DNA of 64,000 nucleotides from Ascidia mentula (taxonomy: Eukaryota > Chordata > Ascidiacea > Phlebobranchia > Ascidiidae). Positions 48,001 through 60,002 of the stretch are shown in pieces; positions within the stretch are counted from its first letter, which is position 1, and every line of letters starts with the position of its first letter. A model generated the notes under the pieces. That model did not search any database. It was not told the DNA's origin and saw only the letters and a program-made list of their open reading frames with translations. The position numbers and the translations under genes are program-made. The stretch covers positions 10,041,001 through 10,105,000 of the forward strand of contig OX387197.1 in assembly GCA_947561715.1 (NCBI GenBank). The letters run 5' to 3'.

Positions 48001-48496
48001 TTTTGGTCCGGCACATCACTAGTAGATACACTTGCTTTTTGATATGTTATATTAAAAATTTACAAGCACTAATTCGATTTCTATTTTGCTGTAAATGTTT
48101 GTCACCGTTTTTAACCGGACCGCGTATAATAACAATTACATGAAACCGAATCGCAGTGCGATTAAAAGGTCGGACACCTCACTGACCCAAACGACATTAC
48201 CAACCATTCAACTGAAGATTAAAAATATTTGATTTCACGGTGTAGAGTATCGATGCCCCAAGGATGGTGTGCGCCTTTCACTTTTTGTCGCATCTGTGTC
48301 ACTTTTTGTCAGGTTCAAGTCCGAAGGTATAATGAGCACCGCCGTGGGCCGCGACTATCGCGACAAGATTCTCAGACCCGGTGGCTCAATCGACGCCGAT
48401 CAAATGCTTCGGAACTTCCTTGGACGCGATCCAAAGCAAGATGCCTTTCTCACCGCTAAAGGCCTGTATGAAAAGTGCACTGTGGAGGTCGTGTAG
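42069..48496 (+). CDS. THOP1: M3 metallopeptidase, thimet oligopeptidase / neurolysin
   Basis: Coding exons: 42069-42244, 42663-42788, 42856-42985, 43060-43168, 44029-44174, 44287-44434, 44635-44749, 44831-44956, 45212-45402, 45679-45803, 46309-46431, 46954-47097, 47629-47783, 48313-48496. Phases close to 665 aa (human THOP1 689). The zinc site is complete: H452-E453-F-G-H456, with the third ligand E481 in [15 protein letters not shown]. The C-terminal substrate-binding segment [19 protein letters not shown] and the end [11 protein letters not shown] match the family closely. Known role: a soluble endopeptidase that cuts short peptides such as neuropeptides and proteasome products. No mitochondrial leader is visible from the Met used, which favours THOP1 over neurolysin, but a deuterostome ancestor of both is possible. 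AATAAA at 48850. Introns 4 and 10 carry MITEs. Confidence 0.95.
43470..43908. mobile_element. MITE with CATAGGCGCCTAG ends in the peptidase intron 4
   Basis: Ends CATAGGCGCCTAG and CTAGGCGCCTATG form a perfect 13-bp inverted repeat, flanked by a perfect 8-bp duplication CTACCTCA (43462-43469 and 43909-43916). The right part has a pure G run of about 14 followed by a C-rich run, able to fold on itself or form a quadruplex. An 88-codon open frame inside (43561-43827) shows no known domain. The 8-bp duplication suggests hAT-type insertion. Confidence 0.92.
45901..46157. mobile_element. hAT MITE in the peptidase intron 10
   Basis: Ends CAGTGATTCTTAAC and GTTAAGAACCACTG are inverted repeats (one mismatch), with a perfect 8-bp duplication CTTTAATG (45893-45900 and 46158-46165). 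At 257 bp it has no coding capacity. The termini are the common animal hAT form. Confidence 0.94.
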
Positions 48497-49613
48497 AAAT
48501 GGGGCTCGCAGAAGTTTGTTTGGTGTTTTCGTACGTTTGTGTTTATTACCCGCGTGGTTATAAAGTTCATCCCATACTCCACGTCATCATCGGTAGTAAT
48601 TATTTGCCCTAAAAACAAGCACCACTGATTTGATCGTTATTAAAAAGTCGTAACAGCTCGAACTGTGGAACTCAAAAACGCAATTTAAATTCGGCCTTAT
48701 TTTATGATTTTTAAAAAGTTTACTCTTTCACCACTTGTCTGAATGTTTAAATGAGCCTTTAAGAAAACTTTAATTCCAGTATCAAATATTAATTTCCATC
48801 GATATCAGATATTCACAAAGTAGAAAAAAAAATAGCAAGCTTCTGAGAGAATAAAATAAATGATATCACAGAAACGCGAATGCTTCCTGTTCTGTTTCCC
48901 AGACCATACTGGCGGTCGTTGAGTTAAACTCATGCAGCTTACTAACAGTTTGTTGTCCTTTCCTGTCCAATTCAATAGCTTTTTTTTCTCTTTGTTTCCA
49001 CCGAGTTGTATAGAAAGACGTTAAAATGCCAAAGGGGTGTGTCGAAAGATGCAAGCATAAAATAGTTCAATATTTTGATCAATGCAGAACTCATCAAAAA
49101 TGCAGCAATATTGTTGAGTGACCGGTCGGGCATAAATGGTGCCAGGCGTGCTAAAGGTTTCCGTTTTCTTGGCTCCACACATCAACTAACTGAACCAAAT
49201 ATCTGGGCCGTGAGCTCTTTGCTAACAATAAGGTTACGAAACCTTCACCGAGATACAAGGCCAGTCGCTTGTCGTTGAGACCACACCGCAACAAAGCATG
49301 GCGTGATGAGCTTTTCAAACCTTAGTAAGTAAAAATAGTAAGTGCAGTGTACAGCTGAGGTCCTCCTTTGTTGTTACTACGCAGTGCAAGAGAAAGAGTA
49401 GGAATCGGGTCACTCACTATTAACCCAAACAACGGAGCGTTGCGGACGAAGTGCTCGGATTAACTTCCTGGCTTGTAATTTGGTTTGGTTCAGAGTTTAG
49501 AGTTCATTTATTTCGGTAAGCCGAACTTATTCAGTTCATTTATGCATGTTTGTAGCCAATTCTTTTACTTGCACAGCACCACATGTAGTTAGCAATCTGC
49601 GTTGCACAGAAAC
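48497..49613. other. Gap between the peptidase gene and the spermine synthase cluster
   Basis: Holds the peptidase 3' untranslated region (AATAAA at 48850-48855) and the upstream region of the first spermine synthase gene. Short open frames at 48866-49278 on both strands have no recognisable content. Confidence 0.45.
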
Positions 49614-52600
49614 ATGACTTACACTTATACGACCCTCTTTGAGATAGCTCCGACCAAAGGTTGCAACCCAACAGGTAAGTTGGCATTTATTCTATCTTGC
49701 ACCACTGTGGAAAAAGTCCAGTAATTATGTTGATGCCCTAAACAGTTTAATTGTAATAGTGGGCGCCGAGGTTAACTAAACTACATGTATAATGTGAGCT
49801 GCAGGCAGGTGGCCACTGTTTCGACCTATTAGGTGACATTAGTGCAGTTTCGGCCGGATCTACAATAGTTACATTAAGGTGGCCATCTGTCTGCATCTCA
49901 CAGAAATGATATTCTTAGCTCCATATTTCAAACTATTTGTGTTTGTTTTCTACCAAAGAGGATACGAAGTGGCTTGTCCACGTTTCCGCCCTCCTTTATT
50001 CAAGATTTAGACACAAAGCAAAAACCAGCAATTGCCAATAAGTGATTCAAAATAAATCTGCTAGTTTCCCCTAGACGCAGTTCAGCGTATGTTCTTCAGA
50101 ACTGCAGCGTCGTAGACTTATCAATAATGCATCAGCAGAGCAATCACTATGGGACTTTTAGGCGCTTTTTTCAATATGTTTGTTTTGCTATTGTGCCTTA
50201 TAAACATTGACACTTATTCTTCATCAGATTGCTTCAACGATTATTTCACATTAAAGGGTGTTTTGTCGCAACTGGGATTCGAAACAGTCGCGTCCACTTC
50301 CCGGCAACCAAATAACCGCCAGGAACTGGGTGACATCGTTTCCGAATGCTTCAGTCACCATGAAAGCTCATTGTACGTGAAAAGTTAACTAGATCTGTGG
50401 CAGAAACCTAGATACATCATATTGTGTTTGGTATATTTTAGTCACTTCAATTTTGCATGCGTTTTCCACTGCTACACTTATGTGGAGCATTTTCGAAGCA
50501 AAAAGTTTTGCCAGGAATACACGTTATTGGAAATGATTTTGCAAGTTTAGTCGTAAATAAATACAGGACGCACAATATTTCTGCTTTAGTGATGCGGTTA
50601 ACCCCTATTTTACGTAGTTACGTAATTGCCTCCCTAGCAACACGTTTTCGTCAATTTTGTCTCTGTCTCCATTATAATGGGTCGTAACCTGCAGACGTAA
50701 ATAATTGATAATATTTATCTGACCTGGCGTTACACCAAACACTGCTATTACTTCTTGTATATTATTCTATTATTTCCTGTGACACTTAAGTAGTGTGGTT
50801 GTGTCAACCAAACATTTAGATTATAATACTATTTACGTAGTATACACATGATATATGAATCAATTTTATCAGAGGTAAAATTTATGTTACTTTATCTTTT
50901 TTGCAACAGATCGATTTTTGCATCTTGTTGCAAAGATTGCATCACCCTCGATATCAACGAGAAATCTTCCTCAAATGTTTTGGATAAACATAGAGAGGTA
51001 AAGTTGTATGGATACATTTAAAGCTTTCCACTGAACTGATTAGTAACGAACGTGCAGTTTGCAGAACGCTTTCACTTCGATTTGGGCGCCAAACTTCGCG
51101 GATATACAGTCAAACGGTAAGAAAAACGTATGTATTAAAAATTATTTTGCATGCAATGCACATATAACGCAAATGAAAGCAAATAATGCGCATTTGAGGC
51201 ACACGTAACGCTTTTAAAACAAAAAGACAATGGTTAATTTGCAAGGGTAAAAGGAAATTTAATTCCAATTAATTACCCTCTCTGTTATTTTCCATATTGG
51301 TTACTTGGAGGCGTACTTTGCACTGTAGGATACTTATTCCAACATAACCATTAAACGTAATAAGTCGAGTTGTCGTGAAACGATAGAACTTCACTCTCCT
51401 ATTAGTGTTCCAACCATAGTGAGAGGAAGAGATATATGGCAATACTGCGAATTCGGAGACGGCCGGATTACTGAGAACGATATTAAAGAAATCCTGTTCG
51501 ATGAGACGAGTGAATACCAGAGAGTCACCATCGCGAAGACACAAAGCCACGGAAACGTGCTTTTTCTGGATTGGCTTGAAAGTACGTCTTACCTTAAAAT
51601 CCCATTCGGTACAACCGGGATATGTCGCGTCAGTCTGTTTTCTGATGGTTTTTATAACACAGATCTCTCAGAGGGTGATTTCTGTTACACGTCGTCACTG
51701 TGCGGGTTCAAACAGGGAATCACATACGAAGATAAAACCGTTTTAATCCTGGGCGGTGGAGACGGAGGTGAGTGTGTTTTCGGAAGACTTGGATTTGTAA
51801 AACCCGACATATCATACCTGCATCGCAATTGGTCTTTCGTTTGTTGTGGTTGCATTCAAGCGTTCCGTTACGTTTGTTCGAGTATTTCATTGAACATGAT
51901 TTCAGAAAAACTTTACCATTTTGGCCAAGGTTTGCAGGAAAAAGTGACTGATCCAGCTAGGCTGCAATGCCAGGGCTGCCAAGCCTGCAAACCTAATGAT
52001 CGCGATACGATAGCTGTGATCGCCAAGCAAGGACCTGCGCAGTGGGGCGATCCTGCCAATCATGCCATTGCATGAAATATTACTGCGTTGAAATTTTGAC
52101 CAATATTTTTTTCTAACTGAAATTTAAACGTTTTTACAGCCGCCCTTGAATGTCTTCGAAAGTTGAATCCGCGAATGATCACCATGATTGAAATAGATGA
52201 AGTGGTGATGAGGGCATGCAGAACACATCTACGATCGTGTTGTGGCGACTCATTGGATCAATACGAAGGAGACAACTACAAGGTGAGGCGATTAGAGTAT
52301 TTTTGACGCCAAAATACGATTTTTAGTGAAAAATCGGAACCGCCAGAAGAGATGTTTGGTATTATTTCCACATTTGCTCAAGTTTTGCTGAACGTTTTTA
52401 GTTCGGGGTCTCGTGTTTTGCAGATAATTGTTGGAGATTGTTTGGACTATCTCGCTCAATACGCCATGGAAGGACGAAAGTTTGACTACATAATAAGTGA
52501 TATTACTGATGTACCGATTGAAACAGGGAATACCACCGACAATAATTTGGAGGTGAGTGCAGAAATACGGGGACTGGGTGTAACTATCTCTTATGTAAAA

Positions 52601-53333
52601 TGCATGCAGCCATGTCTGATAGAAGATCTTAATTTTTATGTTGTATTCATTTGCGCTTGACGAAGCGAGAGGCACTCGCAGAAGCTTGAGTATTTTTGAA
52701 AATAAAAGTCAGTCTTCTTAAAGAGTGCCAAACCAGTATAATTCAGTTCATTTTTAAAGTAGCTTGTATAACTTTTTAAATACCATTAAAGGTTATTTCG
52801 CCCAACAGCGTAAAGTATATTAAAACAGAATATATTTCCAAAGTTCTGTTTCAACAATCAAACAATTCAAAGAAAGCTGCAGACAGTAGTCCACGGCATT
52901 GTTTCGACCTATAGAAGGTCTCTCAATTCAAAGACGTGTTGTATGACGCAGGAAAAATCGACGTGGAACTCCACAAATGTTGGGTGGAAGTTCTTTAAAA
53001 CTGTTTTCAACCACTGCTTGAAACTTCTAGAGAACGACGGCAGAATATTGACCCATGTAAATCTTACCATGTTATACATTACGACAACCACCTTCTGTAC
53101 AAATTGTGTTAAGGTCACGGCCACCAGCAATGCCAAAGGAATAAAGGGATTTCAAAAAACGTTGAAGGAGCTTGATGAACAACTCACATACGAAATGATC
53201 AATACCTTTGTTCCCTCTTTTGGCGAGAGGTAAGCATTTGTGTGAATAAAAAACAAGTTTAAGGGAATATTATAAGCAGGTTTCTGTTACATACAGATGG
53301 GAGTTTTGTCACATGAGAAAATCATCCAGCTAG
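49614..53333 (+). CDS. SMS: Spermine synthase, tandem copy 1
   Basis: Coding exons: 49614-49674, 50228-50372, 50910-50997, 51058-51116, 51406-51581, 51663-51767, 52140-52282, 52424-52552, 52952-53056, 53114-53229, 53297-53333. Phases close to 387 aa. Residues 1-120 form the N-terminal dimerisation domain of animal spermine synthase. The aminopropyltransferase core follows: VPTIVRGRDIWQYCEFGDGR, TVLILGGGDGAALECLRKL (decarboxylated-AdoMet binding), MITMIEIDEVVMRACRTHL and FDYIISDITDVPIE, which carries the second catalytic-type Asp. Known reaction: spermidine plus decarboxylated S-adenosylmethionine gives spermine and methylthioadenosine, in the cytosol. The C-terminal tail (FCHMRKSSS) is shorter than in copies 2 and 3. 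AATAAA at 53583. Exon 9 is more diverged (EKSTWNSTNVGWKFF) than in the other copies. Confidence 0.93.
51938..52074 (+). repeat. GC-rich repeat in intron 6 of spermine synthase copy 1
   Basis: The stretch beginning GTGACTGATCCAGCTAGGCT is much richer in GC than the intron around it. It contains GATCGC/GCGATC pairs that could form a hairpin. A diverged relative begins GTGGCTGATCCAACTGGGCT near 58519, downstream of copy 2. Family not identified. Confidence 0.45.
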
Positions 53334-54808
53334 CAGGTCTTCATTTTACCAAAGTCCTTCGTCATACATCTTTACGTTTTGTGTTAATTCTTTAAGGAGC
53401 TGCCTGATTCTCTTATTATCACAATTGAAACGCATTTGATGTATTTTTATTGTTTACAGATTTAAATTATGTATACAGTATACTTGCTGCATATATTCTA
53501 ATAGCTTTCTGTGAAAATACGAATATACTCAGATGCTTGAGCAGTTTTTGTTTCACTAAAACTGTGTGGTGTTTACTATTTCAATAAAGTTAATATTTGT
53601 TGCAAATAAGAGGATCTTCCACTCAAGTTTTACCGCACTGCTGTTCAAATATATTGCTTTATATAAAATATATTTATATATGTCTTTAAGGTCGCCTTAG
53701 CAAAATACGGGATCACAACTGTTGCTTTCAATACGACGGGAGCTAAGAAAACACTTTGGTAGCTTTTCCAAACTGAACGTAATTAACACAACAATGTTGT
53801 GTCTGTATAAAGTTGTCGTATTTCTTTCTGCGGGAGTGCCTCAAATTGTTGGTACCTAACATCACGCGCCTACTTGACCTACGCTTAAACGATTAGATGA
53901 TATGCAGTTAGATCTCAAGACAGTCATGGTAGTTAACATGAAAAGAATGAAAAGTGAACAAGATTTTAATCATAACATCACGTACTACACAGGCGGTACT
54001 CTGTCAGCAGCGTAAATACACGACACACGATTTTAGTGTTTTACATTTTTGTAGGACAAGCGGAAATGACATAATTCGTAAGCTTTACAGCACTAGTTAT
54101 GTGTTTTAGAAAAAAAAAATTTGCCGAGAGTAGTGGACTTTTGGTGTGTTTTGTCAATATGATGTTCACCAAATAATTGCGACCTAGTTTTGTGTCGCCA
54201 GGAAGCCGAAGTCATATCCTGTAAAAAAAATCGTACGATGATTCGTTGAGAGACGTAATGACCGCGATTGCTTAGAGTGTAAGCAAATAGTGTTTGATGA
54301 AGAGCTGTCTCAAACAATTGTAAGTTTAAGATAAAAGTGCGGCACAATTAGATTGGCCAAACGAATTGCTTTTGTTTTACATATTTGTATTTTTTTACTG
54401 CAGATGCAATATTTTTTTTTACCGTGTGCATTTGTAGACCACCAGCTGATTAAAATGGAGTTTATGGGAGCTTCGACGCAAAGTAAATTACGCCGCATTA
54501 GCAGATTGTTTACAATTTAATACCCAGGATGCTGGTGCTGGTTATACAAACTTGTGTTCATAAGGCTATAGTGTGGAGACATGAGACAGTCACCACATGT
54601 GAAAGATGTGTCGATGTTACAATATCTGTACAGATTATAAAATATAAGAGACTGATTTTGAAAGTGCGAGGCGACAACCCCGGGTCGAATGCCCTGTTGT
54701 ACAGTTATGTTGGTACTTGGCAGTGCAGACCTAACTACAGATTTTCCTGACAGATCAACGTCAAAACTACAACATATATCATATAGGTTATGTTTTTGTG
54801 TCAACAAT
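53334..54808. other. Spacer between spermine synthase copies 1 and 2
   Basis: Contains the copy 1 polyadenylation signal (AATAAA 53583-53588) and the copy 2 upstream region. TATA-rich simple sequence lies at about 53660-53690. No gene seen. Confidence 0.5.
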
Positions 54809-57800
54809 ATGACTTTAACGTTTACCTCACTCTTTGAAATTCTTCCAGCGGACCTCAGCTTTCAAGCAGGTATAGTTGATGATAAGTTTTGTAAAATCTT
54901 AGAATTATCTTTACCTCCTACTCCAGAACTTTTGCAAGAAGCTGAAGAGTATTTAAAATTTACCTACCACGTTTATTCATGCACTGTCCAGTGTATGTTA
55001 TAGTGAACCGCAAACACACAATACCTTGTACTGTAAAGTGTTGCGTGTGATCCGCTGACCAGATTGTGTGTTTCCTTGACAGATCATTGGATGGATGATT
55101 ACAAACTCGTGCAAGACGTTATTTTGACAAACGGATTTCGGAAAGTCGCGTCATCTTGCGAGAAACAAAACAACCAACAAACCGCGAGTGGAGATGTAGT
55201 GACCGCATGTTTCCGACAATACGACGTCCAGCGGTGAGAACGTGACGCAGCCCTAAGTGTTTACATTAGTCGTATATGTTATACTGATATGGCGGCTCTT
55301 TGCCCGATATTACCAACCGTTCGAAGGTCCAACGACAAAATAAATCGATTTCTGTATCGATTATTGGGAGTTAAGTTACTGTGGCTTCGGTAACTTGTTT
55401 GCTGTAAAATTGTGCAACAAAGCGTTCGGATCATTTCGGCTCGTGCATTTATCATCGTGTATTTTTAACACTTTTTTCAGGACAGTCGTAGTCACGTGCT
55501 GGATGAGTGGATTGACCCTTGACCTCCACGAGCAATCACCTTCTGGCAACTTGCGACAACACAGAGAGGTTGGTGAAATGTTGCCCCTTGAAAACAAATC
55601 AGAATGTTTGACTTTATTTTTTTACCAGTTTGCCGTCGGTCTGCAGGTTGCCCTGAAGCGAGTTTTGAAAAACTACTCAGTGAACAGGCGAGAAAATGAG
55701 TTTATTTTTGCTGTCGTTTATAGTTTTTGCTTCGACCTCCATGTCTTAATATCACCAATTCACAATTATTAGGGTGCCACCGATTAAACGGGGCGCGAAA
55801 ATCTGGCAATACAGCGAGTTCGGGGATGGCCGAATTTCCGAAGACGACATGCAAGAAATCCTTTTCGATGAGAGGAGCAAATACCAGCGAGTCACCATCG
55901 CCAAAACAGAAAGCAACGGAAACATGTTGCTGCTGGATTGGGTTGAAAGTAGGCGTGTGTGTGCACAACATACCGTTCATTCCGTAACTTCGCGTTTCCG
56001 CATTATTCCAGACCTTTCCGAAGGCGACCAATCGTACACGTCCTCTCTGTGTGGATTGGAAAGGGGAATCACCTACACAGATAAAACCGTTTTAATCTTG
56101 GGTGGCGGAGATGGGGGTTTGTACTATTTAATTTAACGTACAGGTTATAAAAGAAGCAAAATAGTAATTTTAACTCAACCATAGTCGCGGGTGTGCACTT
56201 CAGCGTTATTCGGAGTACTTGTTGCTTCAAATACTTTCACTACTGAATCTGCATTGCAGAACCAATAAATATGATGTTTACCTATCTCAAGAATTTTTTT
56301 GGGTGACTTTGATTTTCTAAATCAGTTTTCCCCAACCGGTGGTACGCGTACCCCTAGTGGTACGCGATGGCATTCCAGGTGGTACGCGAGCACCTTTCCG
56401 TAATTAGCGGATATAATTCGAATGCTAAAAACCGTAAGTGATCTTAAAATATTTGTTACTTCATCCCCTTACTTTGTAACACCCAACTTGGTGGTACGCG
56501 TCGAAATTGTTTTACCTCCAAGTGGTACGCAACCACAAAAAAGGTTGGGAATCACTGGCCTAAATGAAGTTTAAACGTTTTACAGCCGCCCTTGAATGTC
56601 TTCGAAAGTTGAATCCGCGAATGATCACCATGATTGAAATAGATGAAGTGGTGATGAGGGCATGCAGAACACATCTACGATCGTGTTGTGGCGACTCATT
56701 GGATCAATATGAAGGAGATAACTACAAGGTGAAGCGATTTATAATGAAATACTAAGGCCAATGATATGCATGTATTGTTTCCGAGTGCTGCAAGTTTAAT
56801 GAACCATGTGGCAAGGATTTTGTATATAGGCAATAGTTGGAGAATGAACAACCTCGAGTAATATTCGTTAGATGGAAACTTGATTACATCATCAAGAACT
56901 TTAGTTTAAATGCACGAAATTAGGTCGAACTAAGAATTAAAAACAAATTGAATTTGCAAAGCAGCAACTTCGCCGCAAAATTGTGCCTAAATTTATTATT
57001 TTATTTCTTACAGATAATTGTGGGAGACTGCTTGAAGTACCTCAAACAATACACCTTGGAGGGGCGTAAGTTTGATTACATCATCAGTGACATCACAGAT
57101 ATTCCTATCGAAGTGCAGGACACCAGACCAGATAATAAAAATTCTGAGGTAAGAAATTCCAAAGTTGGTAGTGATAAGCAGTAACAGTAACTTCTTGTTG
57201 GCGCAGATCAAGGAGTCATGGCGTTCCGGTGCTGGATGGCAGTTTTTCACCAAAGTCTTTAACTTAAGTTTGAAATTAATCGAAAAGAACGGTTTTATTA
57301 TGACCCACGTAAGTAAATTAATACCTTAATGTAGAAAGACCTCGTGCAGAAAACGTGACCTTGAAACCCAAGAACTTTCAATTCCTCATTTAATTCTCTT
57401 TAAATTTCCGAAATTTTAATTGTTGCTTGTGTTTAGTTTAGTCATGAGCATCATGTTAATCCAATGTACAATAACATCTCGTAATTTTTGTCATTCATTC
57501 AAGACGGCGGTTGCTGTCAACCAGAATCAAATTAAAGTGTGGTTCAATCTGTGTTGTTATTAATACTGAAATAAACATCGTAAACAGGTGACAGCGAGCA
57601 GAAACTTGGAAGGACTAAAAAGATTTAAAACCAATCTGAAAGAACTGAGTGAAAGTGTCGAGTTTGAAATGTTTGACACCGAAGTTCCATCTTTTTCCGA
57701 GAGGTGGGTTAGCATTAGAAACATATCTCAGATTCCTTCTATAGCACTGTTTCTTAACCTTTTTTGGATCACGAACCCCTAAAACATTCTTTGAAAAGCT

Positions 57801-58091
57801 ATGGACCCCTTTGCAAGCAACACATTTCAAATGTCGAAAAATTAAAATTCGTGGACAGCGAAACCTTATGGACAGCGGGGATTTTCGGAATAATTGTATT
57901 TCGTTTCATGGACCCCTTAATGCATCTTCTCGGACCCCTTGGGGGTTCATGCACCCCAGGTTACGAACCCCAAAAAATTTATAGGGATAAATCTTCTGCG
58001 CATCTAATACTGTACGTTTGTAATTACAAATATGTAAATTAATAGATGGACGTTCTGCCAGATGAAGAAATGTGGACCAAGACCAACCTAA
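54809..58091 (+). CDS. SMS: Spermine synthase, tandem copy 2
   Basis: Coding exons: 54809-54869, 55083-55233, 55481-55568, 55629-55687, 55773-55948, 56012-56116, 56586-56728, 57014-57148, 57207-57308, 57588-57703, 58046-58091. Phases close to 393 aa, with the same exon phases as copies 1 and 3. The core motifs are intact: VPPIKRGAKIWQYSEFGDGR, TVLILGGGDGAALECLRKL, MITMIEIDEVVMRACRTHL and FDYIISDITDIPIE. The C-terminus is FCQMKKCGPRPT. The donor of intron 4 reads GCGAGA after CAG, so this intron appears to be GC-AG. Exon 7 is almost identical in bases to that of copy 1. Introns 6 and 10 contain hAT-derived insertions. AATAAA at 58389. Being open throughout suggests it is functional. Confidence 0.93.
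56323..56557. mobile_element. hAT MITE in intron 6 of spermine synthase copy 2
   Basis: Ends CAGTTTTCCCCAACC and GGTTGGGAATCACTG are inverted repeats with a few mismatches. The flanks TTCTAAAT and GCCTAAAT share the last six bases, an eroded 8-bp duplication. The inside is built from repeats of GTGGTACGC. It ends only 28 bases before exon 7, so it abuts the stretch that is nearly identical between copies 1 and 2. Confidence 0.88.
57746..57975. mobile_element. Decayed hAT-like element in intron 10 of spermine synthase copy 2
   Basis: The left part CACTGTTTCTTAACC followed by GGATCACGAACCCC, and the right part GGGGTTCATG...CCAGGTTACGAACC, resemble the ends of common animal hAT elements. A clear target duplication was not found. 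Confidence 0.6.
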
Positions 58092-60002
58092 AGATGTTTT
58101 TAGACAAAGCACGAGTTTTCATGGTTTTGCTTTCGCGGAGTTGCACGGTTATAAGATCAGTGTTGTTGTTTACCCGTCTCATGCAACTGCTGTAAGTTTG
58201 TTTATTGCGATGCAAATTAGATGAAGAAAAAGGGCGTTATAGTATGTCGACTTTAAAGTTTCCATTTAATGTCATGTTAAATATTGCATTGAGTTCGTCT
58301 CTACGTTTAGATCAGTTTAATGAAATGGGTACTGTGTACATTTATGTACTGGAAATTCGATTTTGTGGTTATGTGAAAACTTAATTGAAATAAAAATGCT
58401 GCTGCTTCACAGCATGCTGTTATATAAAAGATGTACCTCAAACGGCATGTGTTGTAATGTGTTTAACTTTTCTGTTTAAAGGTAAGGGTGTACCAATGTG
58501 TTCAATTTTGAAAACTTATAGTGGCTGATCCAACTGGGCTACAATGCCTGAGTTGAGAAGTCTGAAAACCTGTATGTGATGAAGTCAGTGAATTTATAAC
58601 ACCAATTTTTGATGAGGTGACTATAGAATGATTGTCTGGTGGAAAAACCTAATTTTGATTGTCAGCGCACGTTTTTTGTGTAAGTGATGTCGCGTTGTTG
58701 GAGTTATCGGAACTGCTGCAACCTAATTATTTTTTCATGCACGTTTTTGCGTATTATAGACCTTTTCTCTTTTTTGTTTTTTTTCTTTCCGCCCCCTACA
58801 TAATAAACTGATTACGCCTCTTTCACATGCACTGATGATCTGGAAGCAAGTGACATAGAGATAATAGATAAATAGCAATCAACTGTAAGAAAAACTTTTG
58901 GCAGTGACGTCTTTGCTTACGTGTAAAGTATTTGGCTATACTGGTTACATTGAAGATCAGACAAGTTGAAAGTAAGCGTGCGTGTAAACAGCATGAGTAT
59001 TTGTTATTATTCATTCAAAAGTGGATGTTGAAGGCACGTTTATGTGTTACTTTTAGCGGCATAAATACGGACATATGTAGGAGCTTTGGAGATATTTAGG
59101 ATTACCTCAAGGGCGCAAGCGCTTGATGAGTCTCCCTATCTGCTTTAAATTCTTCTGCCTCTTCTGGTAAAGTAAATAGACCTTCGTAAACTCTCTGCAT
59201 AACAGTTGCATTCGATATTGCCTTTCGGTACATAACGAACACTTCAGTTGCAGTAATTGTCGCAGTTATAACTCGAAAGCAAACGTTGATTCTGTCAGAT
59301 TCAAGTAAAGTAGACTGGAATATTAGGTGCGTACTGGGCCTTTTAAACTCTTCATACTGAAAGCTGATTGGTCAGTGATGTCACGTGTGGTCATAAACCG
59401 CTTGAAATAATTTAATACAAGAACAAAGGTACAGGGTACAGTCATAAAGAACACATCGAGGTTACATGATGCACAGGAAGTAGATGATTCGTATACACGG
59501 GAGTTGGATGATTATTTGAGTCACTGGTGAACAAATTCAGGGACGTTAAGGGAAGGGAATCGATCTTGTGTCATCTAGGGCACATTTAAAGTGATTAGTT
59601 TTATACGTTAATGGGTCGTAAACAGAATACTGCTTAACATATGTTAGCGAAAGAAAACAAATCTTGTTGAATCGTTCAGGTCATTTTTCGGGGTTTCGTA
59701 TGCACCACAAGTCGGTAGTTGCAAAGTGTGCAATGGGCGGGTGTTACAGATCCCATCGGCTATATTTAATTACAAAAGACAATGCAGAGATTGATAGCGT
59801 TGTCGCACAATACAATGTAGTATCAGGAAACAACTGGATTGCCGTCTTTGTTTGTGGTCAGCAACAAAACCTGCTGCTACTGCTGCCAAAACGCAGAATG
59901 GGTTACTGAGGCTATAAGATTTAATTTTCAATTGATTTAACTTCGAGTATATACCTGCGCAGGTTATAGTTTTGTTGTTGTGAGCAGACATTGGCAAAAG
60001 AA
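58092..60002. other. Spacer between spermine synthase copies 2 and 3
   Basis: Contains the copy 2 polyadenylation signal (AATAAA 58389-58394), a diverged GC-rich repeat near 58519, an interspersed repeat on the minus strand at 59107-59395 and the upstream region of copy 3. An 81-codon open frame at 59664-59909 has no recognisable domain. Confidence 0.45.
59107..59395 (-). repeat. Interspersed repeat with CACGTGAC / CCAATCAG head, copy 2
   Basis: On the minus strand the motifs CACGTGACAT, GACCAATCAGCT and GGCCCAGT follow in the same order and spacing as at 16465-16545 on the plus strand. Further in, both carry an AGAGGCAGAAG stretch followed by GAGACTCA. The minus strand also has a short acidic open frame here (MQRVYEGLFTLPEEAEEF), ending at a possible GTAATC donor. 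Confidence 0.5.

Noticed and set aside
59107-59260. Possible exon on the minus strand (MQRVYEGLFTLPEEAEEF)
   Set aside because: It lies within a dispersed repeat and has no partner exons; not called as a gene.
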